64,000 nt of DNA from Gammaproteobacteria bacterium. Lineage in GTDB: Bacteria > Pseudomonadota > Gammaproteobacteria > Xanthomonadales > Rhodanobacteraceae. The position numbers and the translations under genes are program-made. Numbering within the stretch: position 1 is the first letter of the stretch; each line of letters begins with the position of its first letter. Location: positions 1 through 64,000 of the forward strand of contig SHNG01000192.1 in the NCBI GenBank assembly GCA_004295005.1, in the 5' to 3' direction. The notes under the pieces are model-generated. The model ran no database searches. It saw only the letters and a list, made by a program, of their open reading frames with translations, and had not been told where the DNA came from. This document shows positions 28,085 through 36,512 of this stretch, piece by piece.

Positions 28085-28906
28085 ATGCCGCCGATCAGTT
28101 TCGAGTTCTTTCCGCCCAAGACCGACGAGCAACGCGCGAGCCTGGAATCCGCGTTGCCCAGACTCAAGGCATACACACCGGAGTATGTGAGCTGCACCTT
28201 TGGCGCGGGTGGATCCACCCTGAGCTACACCCCTGATACCGTACGACGCCTGCGCGAGGTGCATGGCCTCGATGCCGCGCCGCATCTTTCCTGCATGGGC
28301 GGAACGCGAGACGAGATCCGTGGCCTGTTGAGCGACTATCGATCCATGGGCTGCAAGCGCATCGTCGCCTTGCGCGGCGATCTTCCGTCCGGCATGGCCA
28401 GCCATGGCGATTTCCGCTACGCAAGCGATCTGGTCGAATTCATCCGTGCCGAAACCGGCGATCACTTCCATATCGAAGTGGCCTGCTACCCCGAGGTGCA
28501 TCCGCAGTCAAACGATGCCCTCTCGGACCTCGACAACTTCAAGCGCAAGATCGATGCCGGCGCCAACGGTGCGATCACCCAGTATTTCTACAATGCAGAC
28601 GGCTATTTCCGCTTTGTCGAAGCGGCCAGGGCACTTGGCGTCAGCGCGCCAATCACGCCCGGCATCATGCCGATCAGCAATTTCAGCCAGTTGCGCCGCT
28701 TCTCCGACATGTGCGGTGCCGAGATTCCGCGCTGGCTCGGCAAACGGCTCAGCGCCATGGGTGACGATGTCGAATCCATTCGCGCTTTCAGCGCCGATGT
28801 GGTCGCCGAGCTGTGCCGGAAGCTGATCTCTGGCGGCGCACCAGGCCTGCATTTCTATACGCTCAATCGGGCCAAACCGACCAGCGCCGTGCTGGAGCGC
28901 ATCTGA
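28085..28906 (+). CDS. metF: 5,10-methylenetetrahydrofolate reductase
   Basis: A 273-residue flavoprotein that reduces 5,10-methylene-THF to 5-methyl-THF for methionine synthesis. The family features are SFEFFPPKT at the start, TFGAGGST, LRGDLP, the ACYPEVHPQS loop and NGAITQYFYNADGYFRF with the flavin and folate contacts. It is a TIM barrel of typical bacterial length. The ATG at 28085 lies about 33 nt after the -10 box. It is monogenic and preceded by a palindromic operator, and is followed by the REP array. Confidence 0.94.
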   Translation: MPPISFEFFPPKTDEQRASLESALPRLKAYTPEYVSCTFGAGGSTLSYTPDTVRRLREVHGLDAAPHLSCMGGTRDEIRGLLSDYRSMGCKRIVALRGDLPSGMASHGDFRYASDLVEFIRAETGDHFHIEVACYPEVHPQSNDALSDLDNFKRKIDAGANGAITQYFYNADGYFRFVEAARALGVSAPITPGIMPISNFSQLRRFSDMCGAEIPRWLGKRLSAMGDDVESIRAFSADVVAELCRKLISGGAPGLHFYTLNRAKPTSAVLERI

Positions 28907-28944
28907 AGGAAGCACAAGGAAAGGATGAAACAACTGCTTTTGTT

Positions 28945-29437
28945 GTCGTTCCGACGCAAGCCGGAATCCATTTTCAATTTGAATACATGCGATTGGAATC
29001 AAGATGGATCCCGGCTTGCGCCGGGATGACGACAGTGGATCCGCGTTTCCCAAAGGAAACTCTGATCTATACGATCTTCGTCGCCCCGGCGAATGCCGGG
29101 GTCCATTTTGACCTTGATTCCATTGGAACACGATCAAGATGGGTTCCGGCTAGCGCCGGGATGACGACAGTGGATCCGCGTTTCCCAAAGGAAGCTCTAG
29201 TCAATACGATCTTCGTCGCCCCGGCGAATGCCGGGGTCCATTTTGACCTTGATTCCATTGGAACACGATCAAGATGGGTTCCGGCTAGCGCCGGGATGAC
29301 GACAATGGATCCGCGTTTCCCAAAGGAAGCTCTAGTCAATACGATCTTCTTCGCCCCGGCGAATGCCGGGGTCCATTTTGACCTTGATTCCATTGGAACA
29401 CGATCAAGATGGATCCCGGCTTGCGCCGGGATGACGA
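28945..29437. repeat. Tandem array of 135-bp REP-containing units
   Basis: Three near-identical 135-bp units plus terminal part-units lie head to tail between metF and asnB. Each holds paired palindromes such as CCCCGGCGAATGCCGGGG and CCGGCTAGCGCCGGGATGAC separated by an AT-richer core. Equivalent positions recur at 29026, 29161 and 29296. The period is a multiple of three, so an open frame runs through the array, but this is not a gene. Such elements are usually moved by RAYT transposases encoded elsewhere. Confidence 0.9.
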
Positions 29438-29477
29438 ACAAAATCAGAGTTTCCCCAACCCGCGTTGATTGCATCGC

Positions 29478-31151
29478 TCAGGTGTTGGCACTCAGGTGAA
29501 CTCCAGACACGGCGCGCCCCGATGGGTCCGCGGCTTTTGCGAAGGCCGGATCCCAGGCAATCGCCGCAGGCGAGGAACAGGCAATCGATTTCCCGCCGGG
29601 TACCGTCTGCGCACAGGCATTGCCTGGGAAATGCTGCTCGAAGATGGCGCGATAGAAATAGGCTTCCTTGGTTGCCGGCGGATTGAGCGGGAATCGCTTG
29701 TCGGCAGCGGCAAATTCGCGATCACTGACCGCGGCTTCTGCGTGCGCCTTGAGCCCGTCGATCCAGCCATAGCCGACGCCGTCACTGAACTGCTCCTTCT
29801 GTCGCCACAGGATCTCATCGGGCAAGGCACCGGCAAAGGCTTCGCGCAGCACCGCCTTTTCGATGCGCCCCTTGCCGGCCATCTTGTGTTTCGCATCCAT
29901 GCGCATGGCGACATCGAGAAATTCCAGATCAAGAAAGGGCACGCGTGCCTCCACGCCCCACGCCATCATCGCCTTGTTGGCGCGCGCGCAGTCGAACTGG
30001 TGCAAGGCATCGAGCTTGCGCACGGTTTCCTCGTGGAAGGCTTGTGCATCCGGTGCCTTGTGGAAGTACAGATAGCCACCAAAGATCTCGTCGGAACCCT
30101 CGCCCGAGAGCACCATTTTCACGCCCATGGCCTTGATGCGCCTTGCCAGCAGGTACATCGGCGTGGATGCGCGGATGGTGGTGACGTCATAGGTTTCCAC
30201 ATGCCGGATCACCTCCGGAATCGCATCCAGCCCTTCCTCGAAGCTGTAACGAAAACCGTGATGGACGGTGCCCAGCGCCTTGGCGGCAATCTCTGCTGCC
30301 GCGAGGTCCGGCGAGCCTTCAAGGCCGATGGCAAACGAATGCAGCCTCGGCCACCATGCTTCGGAGCGATCGTCCTCTTCGATGCGATGACGGGCAAATC
30401 GTGCGGCGCATGCCGCAACCAGTGAGGAATCGAGACCTCCCGAAAGCAGCACACCGTAGGGCACATCGGTCATCATCTGCCGATGCACAGCCGCTTCGAA
30501 TGCCGCGCGCAGGTCCTGCGCACTGACTTCCACATCGCGCGTCGCCGCGTATGCGCGCCAGGGCTTCTGGTAGTAGCGTTGCAATTCGCCTTGTGAACTG
30601 TCGTAAAAGTGGCCGGGCGGGAAAACCGCCAGATCCGCGCACACGCCAACCAGGGCCTTCATTTCCGAAGCCACGCACAGGCGACCCTCGCGATCATGCC
30701 CCCAATACAGGGGACACACACCCAGGGGATCACGTGCAATCAGATATCGCTGCTGTCCCCGGTCCCACAGCGCGAATGCAAAGATGCCGTTCAGCAGGGC
30801 AACACCGTGGGCGCCATGTTCGCGGTACAGCGCGTTGATCACCTCGCAATCAGATCCGGTCTGAAACGCGTATTCCGTGCCCAAACCCTGCTCCAACTGG
30901 CGGTGGTTGTAGATCTCGCCATTGACAGCAAGCGCCAGTTCGCCATCCGCCGAGCGAATGGGCTGTGAGCCACCGGCCGGATCAACGATGGCCAGGCGCT
31001 CATGCACGAGCAACGCCGTCTCGTCTTGGTACACGCCGCTCCAGTCCGGACCGCGATGGCGTTGACGCTGCGAGAGTTCGAGGGCAAGCCGGCGCAAGGC
31101 AACCGGGTCATCCTCCGCCTGCAATCCGAACATTCCGAAAATCGAGCACAT
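29478..31151 (-). CDS. asnB: Asparagine synthetase B (glutamine-hydrolysing)
   Basis: A 557-residue enzyme that makes asparagine from aspartate, glutamine and ATP. Cys2 in MCSIFG is the N-terminal glutaminase nucleophile, which fixes the start; RERLAIVDP-type and GEIYNH motifs follow. The synthetase domain has the PP-loop LLSGGLDSSL and the conserved SGEGSDEIFGGY. An AGAGGG ribosome site precedes it. A minus-strand Rho-independent terminator ends 24 nt before the start, and a short asparagine-containing open frame lies upstream of that, which suggests attenuation control. Confidence 0.95.
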   Translation of the reverse strand: MCSIFGMFGLQAEDDPVALRRLALELSQRQRHRGPDWSGVYQDETALLVHERLAIVDPAGGSQPIRSADGELALAVNGEIYNHRQLEQGLGTEYAFQTGSDCEVINALYREHGAHGVALLNGIFAFALWDRGQQRYLIARDPLGVCPLYWGHDREGRLCVASEMKALVGVCADLAVFPPGHFYDSSQGELQRYYQKPWRAYAATRDVEVSAQDLRAAFEAAVHRQMMTDVPYGVLLSGGLDSSLVAACAARFARHRIEEDDRSEAWWPRLHSFAIGLEGSPDLAAAEIAAKALGTVHHGFRYSFEEGLDAIPEVIRHVETYDVTTIRASTPMYLLARRIKAMGVKMVLSGEGSDEIFGGYLYFHKAPDAQAFHEETVRKLDALHQFDCARANKAMMAWGVEARVPFLDLEFLDVAMRMDAKHKMAGKGRIEKAVLREAFAGALPDEILWRQKEQFSDGVGYGWIDGLKAHAEAAVSDREFAAADKRFPLNPPATKEAYFYRAIFEQHFPGNACAQTVPGGKSIACSSPAAIAWDPAFAKAADPSGRAVSGVHLSANT

Positions 31152-31174
31152 GGGCCAAACCCTCTTGTTGATGT

Positions 31175-31204
31175 AAAAAAAAGGCCCGCGTTTCCGCGGG
31201 CCTT
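31175..31204 (-). terminator. Intrinsic terminator in the asnB leader (attenuator)
   Basis: On the minus strand AAGGCCCGCG-GAAA-CGCGGGCCTT forms a 10-bp stem with a 4-nt loop followed by a run of T. No minus-strand gene lies upstream of it except the putative leader peptide, so it should regulate asnB rather than end another gene. Confidence 0.75.
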
Positions 31205-31227
31205 GTGCGTGCGTCTGAAAACAAACC

Positions 31228-31281
31228 TCAATGCACGTCGACCCCCAATGTGGGCGACGTATTATTCTCGGCGCGATTCAT
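31228..31281 (-). CDS. Putative asnB leader peptide
   Basis: A 17-codon frame, MNRAENNTSPTLGVDVH, with three asparagines including a tandem AAT-AAT pair. It ends 23 nt before the terminator stem. The segment GGGTC within codons 13-14 could pair with GGCCC of the terminator's 5' arm, and GTGC with GCAC, giving an antiterminator when a ribosome stalls at the Asn codons. No clear Shine-Dalgarno sequence is seen, which weakens the case. Confidence 0.45.
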   Translation of the reverse strand: MNRAENNTSPTLGVDVH

Positions 31282-31324
31282 CGTGATGGCCGAGAATGCA
31301 CAGGAATGGGAGGTGAATTGCTTC

Positions 31325-31954
31325 ATGTGCGCTACTACAGCAGAACCGGCGATACATGACAAGCCGTCGATGCGGGCCTGGTGTCTGGCCTTGTGTCTTC
31401 TGCCACTCGCTGTATTGAGCGTGGAACGCGCGCACGCCCAGCAACCGGCAATCCACCGCTGCATCGGCGCCGACGGTGAGCCGACCTTCAGCGACAAGGA
31501 ATGCGTGAGGTCCATGCCTGCGCCAGCAGCCGACGCCGTGGCGGGGTCACGCAATCTGCCGCTACCCGAAACAACGGTACTTCCGACGCAAACCTGTCCC
31601 GTCTCTGCCGAAGACCTTTTGCAGAGGGCCCGTGCCATGTTCAATGCCGAGCAAGCCGTCGCGTTCTCGGGATTGATCCTCTGGGATGGAATGGGACAAG
31701 GCTCAAGCATTGCCGCCTTGCGTGAACTTGCCATACTGGTTTCCGAGCCCCTGCTGTCGATGGAACTGGAGTACGACGCCTGGGCCAACTTTCCACAATC
31801 CCGTCAGCCCAGGCTCGGACGGGAGTCTCCGCCTGCGCCCAGCCTCGTGGTGCGCACGGTATCCGAGCACGACAACCAGGTGCCCCATGAGTCGGTTGTC
31901 CGTTTCGATGTGACCGATGCAAACGGTTGCTGGTGGCTGTTGATGCCCTGGTAA
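31325..31954 (+). CDS. Hypothetical secreted protein (DUF4124-like N-terminus)
   Basis: A 209-residue exported protein. From either possible start (31325 after GGGAGG with a long spacing, or 31370) there is a hydrophobic signal segment, WCLALCLLPLAVLSVERAHA. The mature N-terminus IHRCIGADGEPTFSDKEC resembles the DUF4124 domain of periplasmic proteins. The remainder has CPVSAEDLLQRAR and no motif I recognise. It is divergent from asnB and ends about 95 bp before ilvE. Confidence 0.6.
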   Translation: MCATTAEPAIHDKPSMRAWCLALCLLPLAVLSVERAHAQQPAIHRCIGADGEPTFSDKECVRSMPAPAADAVAGSRNLPLPETTVLPTQTCPVSAEDLLQRARAMFNAEQAVAFSGLILWDGMGQGSSIAALRELAILVSEPLLSMELEYDAWANFPQSRQPRLGRESPPAPSLVVRTVSEHDNQVPHESVVRFDVTDANGCWWLLMPW

Positions 31955-32049
31955 GCCTTGCGATTCAACCCGTTGCGAACGGCACATCGCCCCTCGCCGG
32001 TGCAGCGGTTATGATTGAGGACTTGCGAACGAACACGAGGAACGTGGCC

Positions 32050-32964
32050 ATGAACTATCCCCAATTCATCTGGCAGAACGGCAAGATCAAGCCCTGGGCC
32101 GAGGCCACGGTGCATGTCATGGCGCATGTCGTCCACTACGGTTCCTCGGTATTTGAAGGCATCCGCAGCTATGAAACGCCAAAGGGACCGGCCATCTTCC
32201 GGCTTGGCGATCACCTCAAGCGCCTCTACATGTCGGCGCGGATCTACGACATGGAGATCCCGTACACCTTCGATGAACTGGCGGACGCCTGTCGCGCCAC
32301 GATACGCGCCAACAAATTGACCAAGGCCTATCTCAGGCCGGTGGTATATCGCAGTCTGGGCGGTTTTGGGCTTTCCGCGACCACCCCGATCGACGTTGCC
32401 GTGGCTACCTGGGAGATGGGTCCGTACCTCGGTCCCGGCGTACTCGAGACGGGAATCGATGCCTGCGTCTCGAGTTGGCAGCGCATGGCGCCCAACACCA
32501 TTCCGGCCGGGTCAAAAGCCGGCGGCAACTATCTTTCCGGTCAACTCATCGCACGCGAAGCGCGCCGCCTCGGCTTTGGTGAAGGCATTGCCCTGGCATC
32601 CACCGGATTGCTCAGCGAGGGAGCCGGTGAAAACCTGTTCCTGGTATTTGATGGCCAACTGCACACCACACCGGTGAGTGCAGCCATCCTGAACGGCATC
32701 ACCCGCCACACCCTGATGACCCTGGCGCGCGAGAATGGCATTGAAGTGATCGAGCGCGACATGCCACGCGAATACCTCTACCTCGCCGATGAAGTCCTGA
32801 TGTGCGGCACCGCGGCGGAAGTCACCCCGATTCGTTCGGTCGATGGCAAGATTGTCGGCGAAGGCAAGGCCGGCCCGATCACGCGACGCCTGCAGGATCT
32901 CTACTTCGGCCTGTTCAGCGGCAAGACGGCGGACCAGTGGAACTGGCTGGATCCGGTCGGCTGA
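32050..32964 (+). CDS. ilvE: Branched-chain amino acid aminotransferase
   Basis: A 304-residue fold-type IV PLP enzyme that transaminates valine, leucine and isoleucine with 2-oxoglutarate. Typical features are HYGSSVFEGIRSY at the entrance loop, RPVVYRSLGG, the Schiff-base lysine region GSKAGGNYLSGQL, EGAGENLFLV and the phosphate-binding GITRHTLM and CGTAAEVTPI. The ATG at 32050 is preceded by a GAGGAACGTGGCC ribosome site. Length and order fit IlvE closely. Confidence 0.95.
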   Translation: MNYPQFIWQNGKIKPWAEATVHVMAHVVHYGSSVFEGIRSYETPKGPAIFRLGDHLKRLYMSARIYDMEIPYTFDELADACRATIRANKLTKAYLRPVVYRSLGGFGLSATTPIDVAVATWEMGPYLGPGVLETGIDACVSSWQRMAPNTIPAGSKAGGNYLSGQLIAREARRLGFGEGIALASTGLLSEGAGENLFLVFDGQLHTTPVSAAILNGITRHTLMTLARENGIEVIERDMPREYLYLADEVLMCGTAAEVTPIRSVDGKIVGEGKAGPITRRLQDLYFGLFSGKTADQWNWLDPVG

Positions 32965-32991
32965 TTATCTTGGCTGTATGAAATATCCGGG

Positions 32992-34278
32992 TTAGCTGCG
33001 CTTGTCGAACTGCAGGGTGGCCACTGCGCCACCCTGTGGACGTGGCGCCAGAGAAACTTCCCAGCCGTACAGCTCGCACAACCTGCGCACGATGGCGAGG
33101 CCAAGGCCCGCGCCCTTGACCAGGTTGGTGCCCCGCTCGCCGCGCTGGAAAAGACGCTCGGCATCCTCCAGGGGAATACCCGGCCCCGTATCCTCGACGG
33201 CGACGCGGCCGTGGCCGACGATCACCGCCACTTCCCCGCTCTGCGTGTACTTGAACGCATTGCTGATCAGGTTGGTCAATGCCACCGCAACCACTGAGGA
33301 AGGCGCCGTTGCCTGCAAGGGTTGTTCGATCTCGAGTCGGACGCTGACCGGCTTGCTGCCCAGATGGGGCCGGCTGATATCGATGACCTGCTCGGCCACC
33401 CGCGCAACATCCGTGGTTTCCCCATCGGTTGGTGCCTGTCTCTCGCTGCGCGACAACAGCAACAAGGCATCGGTAAGCTCGGTCGACTGACGCACCGCGC
33501 GTTCGATCCTGCGCAATCGCTCCTGGACCTTGGGCGGCAAGTCCTGGGCCATCAGCAACTCCGTTGTCGTGGCAATGACTGCCAGCGGAGTGCGCAGTTC
33601 GTGGCTGACGTCGGCATTGAACTCGCGGTCTCGCTCGACCAGATGGGTCAGGCGTTCCGCGTATTCATCCAGCGCCGCGGCCAGTTGCCCTACCTCGTCG
33701 TCGGCAAAGTGGGGTTTCAGTGCCTGCACCTGGCCACTGCGACTGAGCGCCTGCACGCGCTTGGCCAAGTCGGTTACCGGACGCATGACCCGCGCGGAGG
33801 ACCAGAATCCCAGGATCAGCGACAACAGGCTGAAAACCAGCACGGCAAGCACCAGTGCAGCCTGCAACAGGCGCTGGGCATTCATTTCCTGCGTGGTGTC
33901 GTAACGCAGGAAGAACCAGTAATGCGGATCCTTGCGCACCGCCAGCTTGTAGGTTTGCCGACCACCCTTGCCGTCGCTTTCATCGAGATCGTGGATGCCG
34001 TTGGGCAACTCGCGCCAGGCGAACGGCACGTTGGCGAATTTTCGCTCGCTGTAGGTATAGCCGATGATCTTTTCGAAAGGCACGCCGGGGGTTTGCGGAT
34101 CCTTGTAGAACTGGTCCGCGTAGCCTGACAGGTTGTTCTGCAGGGTCTCGCCAATCAGGTTGCTTTCCAGCCAACCGCGCAGAAGCACCGCGCTGACCGC
34201 AAACAAGGCCGTCAGCGTCAAACCGAAAATGGCAAACGAAACAATGATCCGGCTGCGCAGCCTACGCCGGTACTGCAT
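32992..34278 (-). CDS. Two-component sensor histidine kinase
   Basis: A 428-residue inner-membrane kinase: a helix at 11-33, a periplasmic sensor of about 105 residues, a second helix near 140-162, HAMP, a HisKA domain with the phospho-acceptor His in DVSHELRTPLAVI, and an HATPase domain with NLISNAFKY, DTGPGIP and GAGLGLAIV boxes. It overlaps the 3' end of the response regulator gene by 17 nt and is co-transcribed with it. The sensed signal is unknown; the sensor domain has no recognisable fold from the sequence. Confidence 0.92.
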   Translation of the reverse strand: MQYRRRLRSRIIVSFAIFGLTLTALFAVSAVLLRGWLESNLIGETLQNNLSGYADQFYKDPQTPGVPFEKIIGYTYSERKFANVPFAWRELPNGIHDLDESDGKGGRQTYKLAVRKDPHYWFFLRYDTTQEMNAQRLLQAALVLAVLVFSLLSLILGFWSSARVMRPVTDLAKRVQALSRSGQVQALKPHFADDEVGQLAAALDEYAERLTHLVERDREFNADVSHELRTPLAVIATTTELLMAQDLPPKVQERLRRIERAVRQSTELTDALLLLSRSERQAPTDGETTDVARVAEQVIDISRPHLGSKPVSVRLEIEQPLQATAPSSVVAVALTNLISNAFKYTQSGEVAVIVGHGRVAVEDTGPGIPLEDAERLFQRGERGTNLVKGAGLGLAIVRRLCELYGWEVSLAPRPQGGAVATLQFDKRS

Positions 34279-34957
34279 CCGGATCGACCATGCGATAACC
34301 GATTCCGTGGCGGGTCTGGATCAGCGGCTTGGCAAACGGCTTGTCGATTGCCGCACGCAGCCCGTGGATGTGCACGCGCAATGAGTCGCTGTCCGGCAAC
34401 TCCTCGCCCCAGACCCGGGTTTCCAGCTCCTGACGGGTCACCACCGACGGTGCCGCGTCCATCAAGGCCTGCAACAGCTTGAGCGCAATCGGATTGAGCT
34501 GGATCGACTTGCCATCACGGATCACGACCAGGGTATCGAGGTTGTAGGTGAGATCGGCCAATTGCAGCAGGCGTGTCTTGGCACCCTTGCCGCGCCGCCC
34601 CAACACCTCAATGCGTGCCGCCAATTCCTGCAAGGCGAACGGCTTGACCATGTAGTCATCCGCCCCTGAATCAAAGCCGGAAAGCTTCTGCTCCAGCGCA
34701 TCACGCGCCGTGAGCATCAATACCGGGGTCTGCTTTCGCGCGTCCTGACGCAGCTTGCGGCAGACCTCAAGCCCGTCCATGCCGGGCAGGCTGAGGTCGA
34801 GGACGATGACATCGAAGGTGTTGACGACCGCAAGGTGCAGTCCGGTCACCCCGTCCCCGGCAAAATCGACCACATGGCCACGATCGGCCAGAAAGTCGCC
34901 CACGTTGGCGGCGATGTCGCTGTTGTCTTCGATGACGAGTATGCGCATGGCGGACAT
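34262..34957 (-). CDS. OmpR-family response regulator
   Basis: A 231-residue regulator with a receiver domain (acidic pair ED near the start, phospho-acceptor Asp in VIVLDLSLPG, Lys in YMVKPF) and a winged-helix DNA-binding domain (TRQELETRVWG, SLRVHIHGLRAAI). It precedes its kinase. The start at 34948 (MRILVIEDN) is an alternative. A CTTAA-type box about 230 bp upstream resembles sites for PmrA/QseB/ColR relatives, so autoregulation is plausible. Confidence 0.93.
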   Translation of the reverse strand: MSAMRILVIEDNSDIAANVGDFLADRGHVVDFAGDGVTGLHLAVVNTFDVIVLDLSLPGMDGLEVCRKLRQDARKQTPVLMLTARDALEQKLSGFDSGADDYMVKPFALQELAARIEVLGRRGKGAKTRLLQLADLTYNLDTLVVIRDGKSIQLNPIALKLLQALMDAAPSVVTRQELETRVWGEELPDSDSLRVHIHGLRAAIDKPFAKPLIQTRHGIGYRMVDPDAVPA

Positions 34958-35250
34958 AGCTTAACGCGGAACTCCCGAAAAGGATGTTCTGGGCCGGAAG
35001 GGCAATGCCGGGGATGGGGATTGCTGATCGAGGCGCAATAAAATGGCCCAAGGAGGTGCCTTTGGGGGAACACACCTCGCTTGGGCCAAAAGCTACTGCC
35101 CCGATTACCGTAATCTGCCTGTCACCGGAACACGTCTTTAGGAGTGTCGAGCAGAACCTACAGTGGCCCGACTATAGGCATCTGCAACTTAAATCGAGGT
35201 TAAGCCGCGCTCAGGCTTGCGTTAACGCCAGATTGATTGCACGCCCCGGC
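34958..35250. other. Intergenic region with candidate response-regulator box
   Basis: This 293-bp gap separates rimK's 3' end from the response regulator. On the minus strand CTTAACCTCGATTTAAG (35188-35204) approximates the HTTAAK-N5-HTTAAK pattern bound by PmrA-like regulators. No gene is seen. Confidence 0.4.
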
Positions 35251-36135
35251 TCAGGTGCGCCGTGCCACGCCCTGTTCCACGCTGTCGATGATTGCGCCGG
35301 CAACGTCCTCACCAGTGGCCGATTCGATGCCCTCAAGGCCGGGCGATGCGTTGACTTCAAGCACCAGGGGGCCGCGCTGGGAGCGCAGCAGATCCACTCC
35401 GGCAATCCCAAGGCCCATGGTCCTGGCTGCGCGAAGGGCAATGGTGATTTCCTGGGTCGAAAGTTCCACCGCACTGGCCTTGCCACCCCGATGCAGATTG
35501 GCCCGGAAATCACCTTCCGGAGCCTGGCGATGCATGGCCGCGGCAACCCGGTTTCCGATCACGAAGCAGCGCAAGTCACCACCGCCGGCTTCGGCAATGA
35601 ACTCCTGCACGACGAAGTTTGCGTAGAGTCCGCGAAACGCCTCGATCATGCCCTGCGATGCCGAACGCTTCTCCGCCAGCAACACGCCTTGCCCCTGGGC
35701 CCCTTCGTTGAGCTTGATGACATGCGGCGGCTCACCCAGCATGCGCAGCAGGTCCGCGGTGTCGTCCGGGTAGTCACCAAAAACGGTGCGCGGCAGATCG
35801 ATGCCCTCGCGAGCAAGCAATTGCAGCGATCGGAGCTTGTCGCGGGCGCGCAGGACCGCATCCGACGAGTTCGGCGTGTACACCCCCATCATTTCAAACT
35901 GCCTCAGCACCGCGGTCCCGTAGAAGGTGATCGACGAGCCGATGCGCGGAATGACGGCATCGAATCCGCTCAAGGTGCGGCCCTTGTAGTGCATTTCGAA
36001 TCCCTGGTGCGAAATGCGCATGTAGCAACGCAAGGGATCAAGCACGCGAACACGATGGCCACGCTTGCGTCCCGCCTCGACCAGGCGCGATGTCGAATAC
36101 AGGGAGGCGTTGCGGGAAAGAATTGCAATCTTCAT
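35251..36135 (-). CDS. rimK: RimK-family ATP-grasp alpha-L-glutamate ligase
   Basis: A 294-residue ATP-grasp enzyme; the Escherichia coli member adds glutamates to the C-terminus of ribosomal protein S6. Family marks are MKIAILSRN at the start, the ATP-binding [31 protein letters not shown] and the metal-binding [12 protein letters not shown]. The start at 36135 gives this standard N-terminus. It lies between a two-component system and tRNA-Gly on the same strand. Confidence 0.93.
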   Translation of the reverse strand: MKIAILSRNASLYSTSRLVEAGRKRGHRVRVLDPLRCYMRISHQGFEMHYKGRTLSGFDAVIPRIGSSITFYGTAVLRQFEMMGVYTPNSSDAVLRARDKLRSLQLLAREGIDLPRTVFGDYPDDTADLLRMLGEPPHVIKLNEGAQGQGVLLAEKRSASQGMIEAFRGLYANFVVQEFIAEAGGGDLRCFVIGNRVAAAMHRQAPEGDFRANLHRGGKASAVELSTQEITIALRAARTMGLGIAGVDLLRSQRGPLVLEVNASPGLEGIESATGEDVAGAIIDSVEQGVARRT

Positions 36136-36179
36136 GGGCGGGACACGCATGCGTTTGGAGGCGGTACCACCGGAGAGTC

Positions 36180-36253
36180 TGGAGCGGGTGAAGGGAATCG
36201 AACCCTCGTCAGTAGCTTGGGAAGCTACAGCTCTACCATTGAGCTACACCCGC
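36180..36253 (-). tRNA. tRNA-Gly (anticodon CCC)
   Basis: A 74-nt cloverleaf with acceptor pairing GCGGGTG/CACCCGC, T-arm AGGG-TTCGATT-CCCT and an encoded CCA end. The anticodon stem GTAGC/GCTAC encloses the loop TTCCCAA, so the anticodon is CCC, which reads GGG glycine codons. Confidence 0.95.
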
Positions 36254-36512
36254 ATCAGCAGCCTGACGGACTGCAGGCGCAGATTATCCGTGAACCGCGT
36301 CAAGCGGCAAGCGTGATCCAATTCCCGCCTGGATGCCCCGCTGGCGCACGTTTTGACGGGACGAAAATGCAAACGATCATGACACGCGGACAGAGGCCCG
36401 GATGGATAATCCGCGTTCAGCTTGCATGCGTTGATATACGCGTGCACCGGAAGGTCCACAGCGGAGCATTGGCTCCCTGGCTGAGGAACTTCCGGTCATT
36501 CAGGAGAGCAAC
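36254..36512. other. Intergenic region upstream of the FecR/DUF6600 gene
   Basis: This 259-bp region lies between tRNA-Gly and the next gene on the opposite strand. Apart from the AGGAG before the ATG at 36513 I see no specific element. Confidence 0.3.

Noticed and set aside
28945..29437. Repetitive protein gene in the 135-bp array
   Set aside because: The open frame results from a period divisible by three; the units carry REP palindromes found elsewhere in non-coding DNA, and there is no ribosome site.
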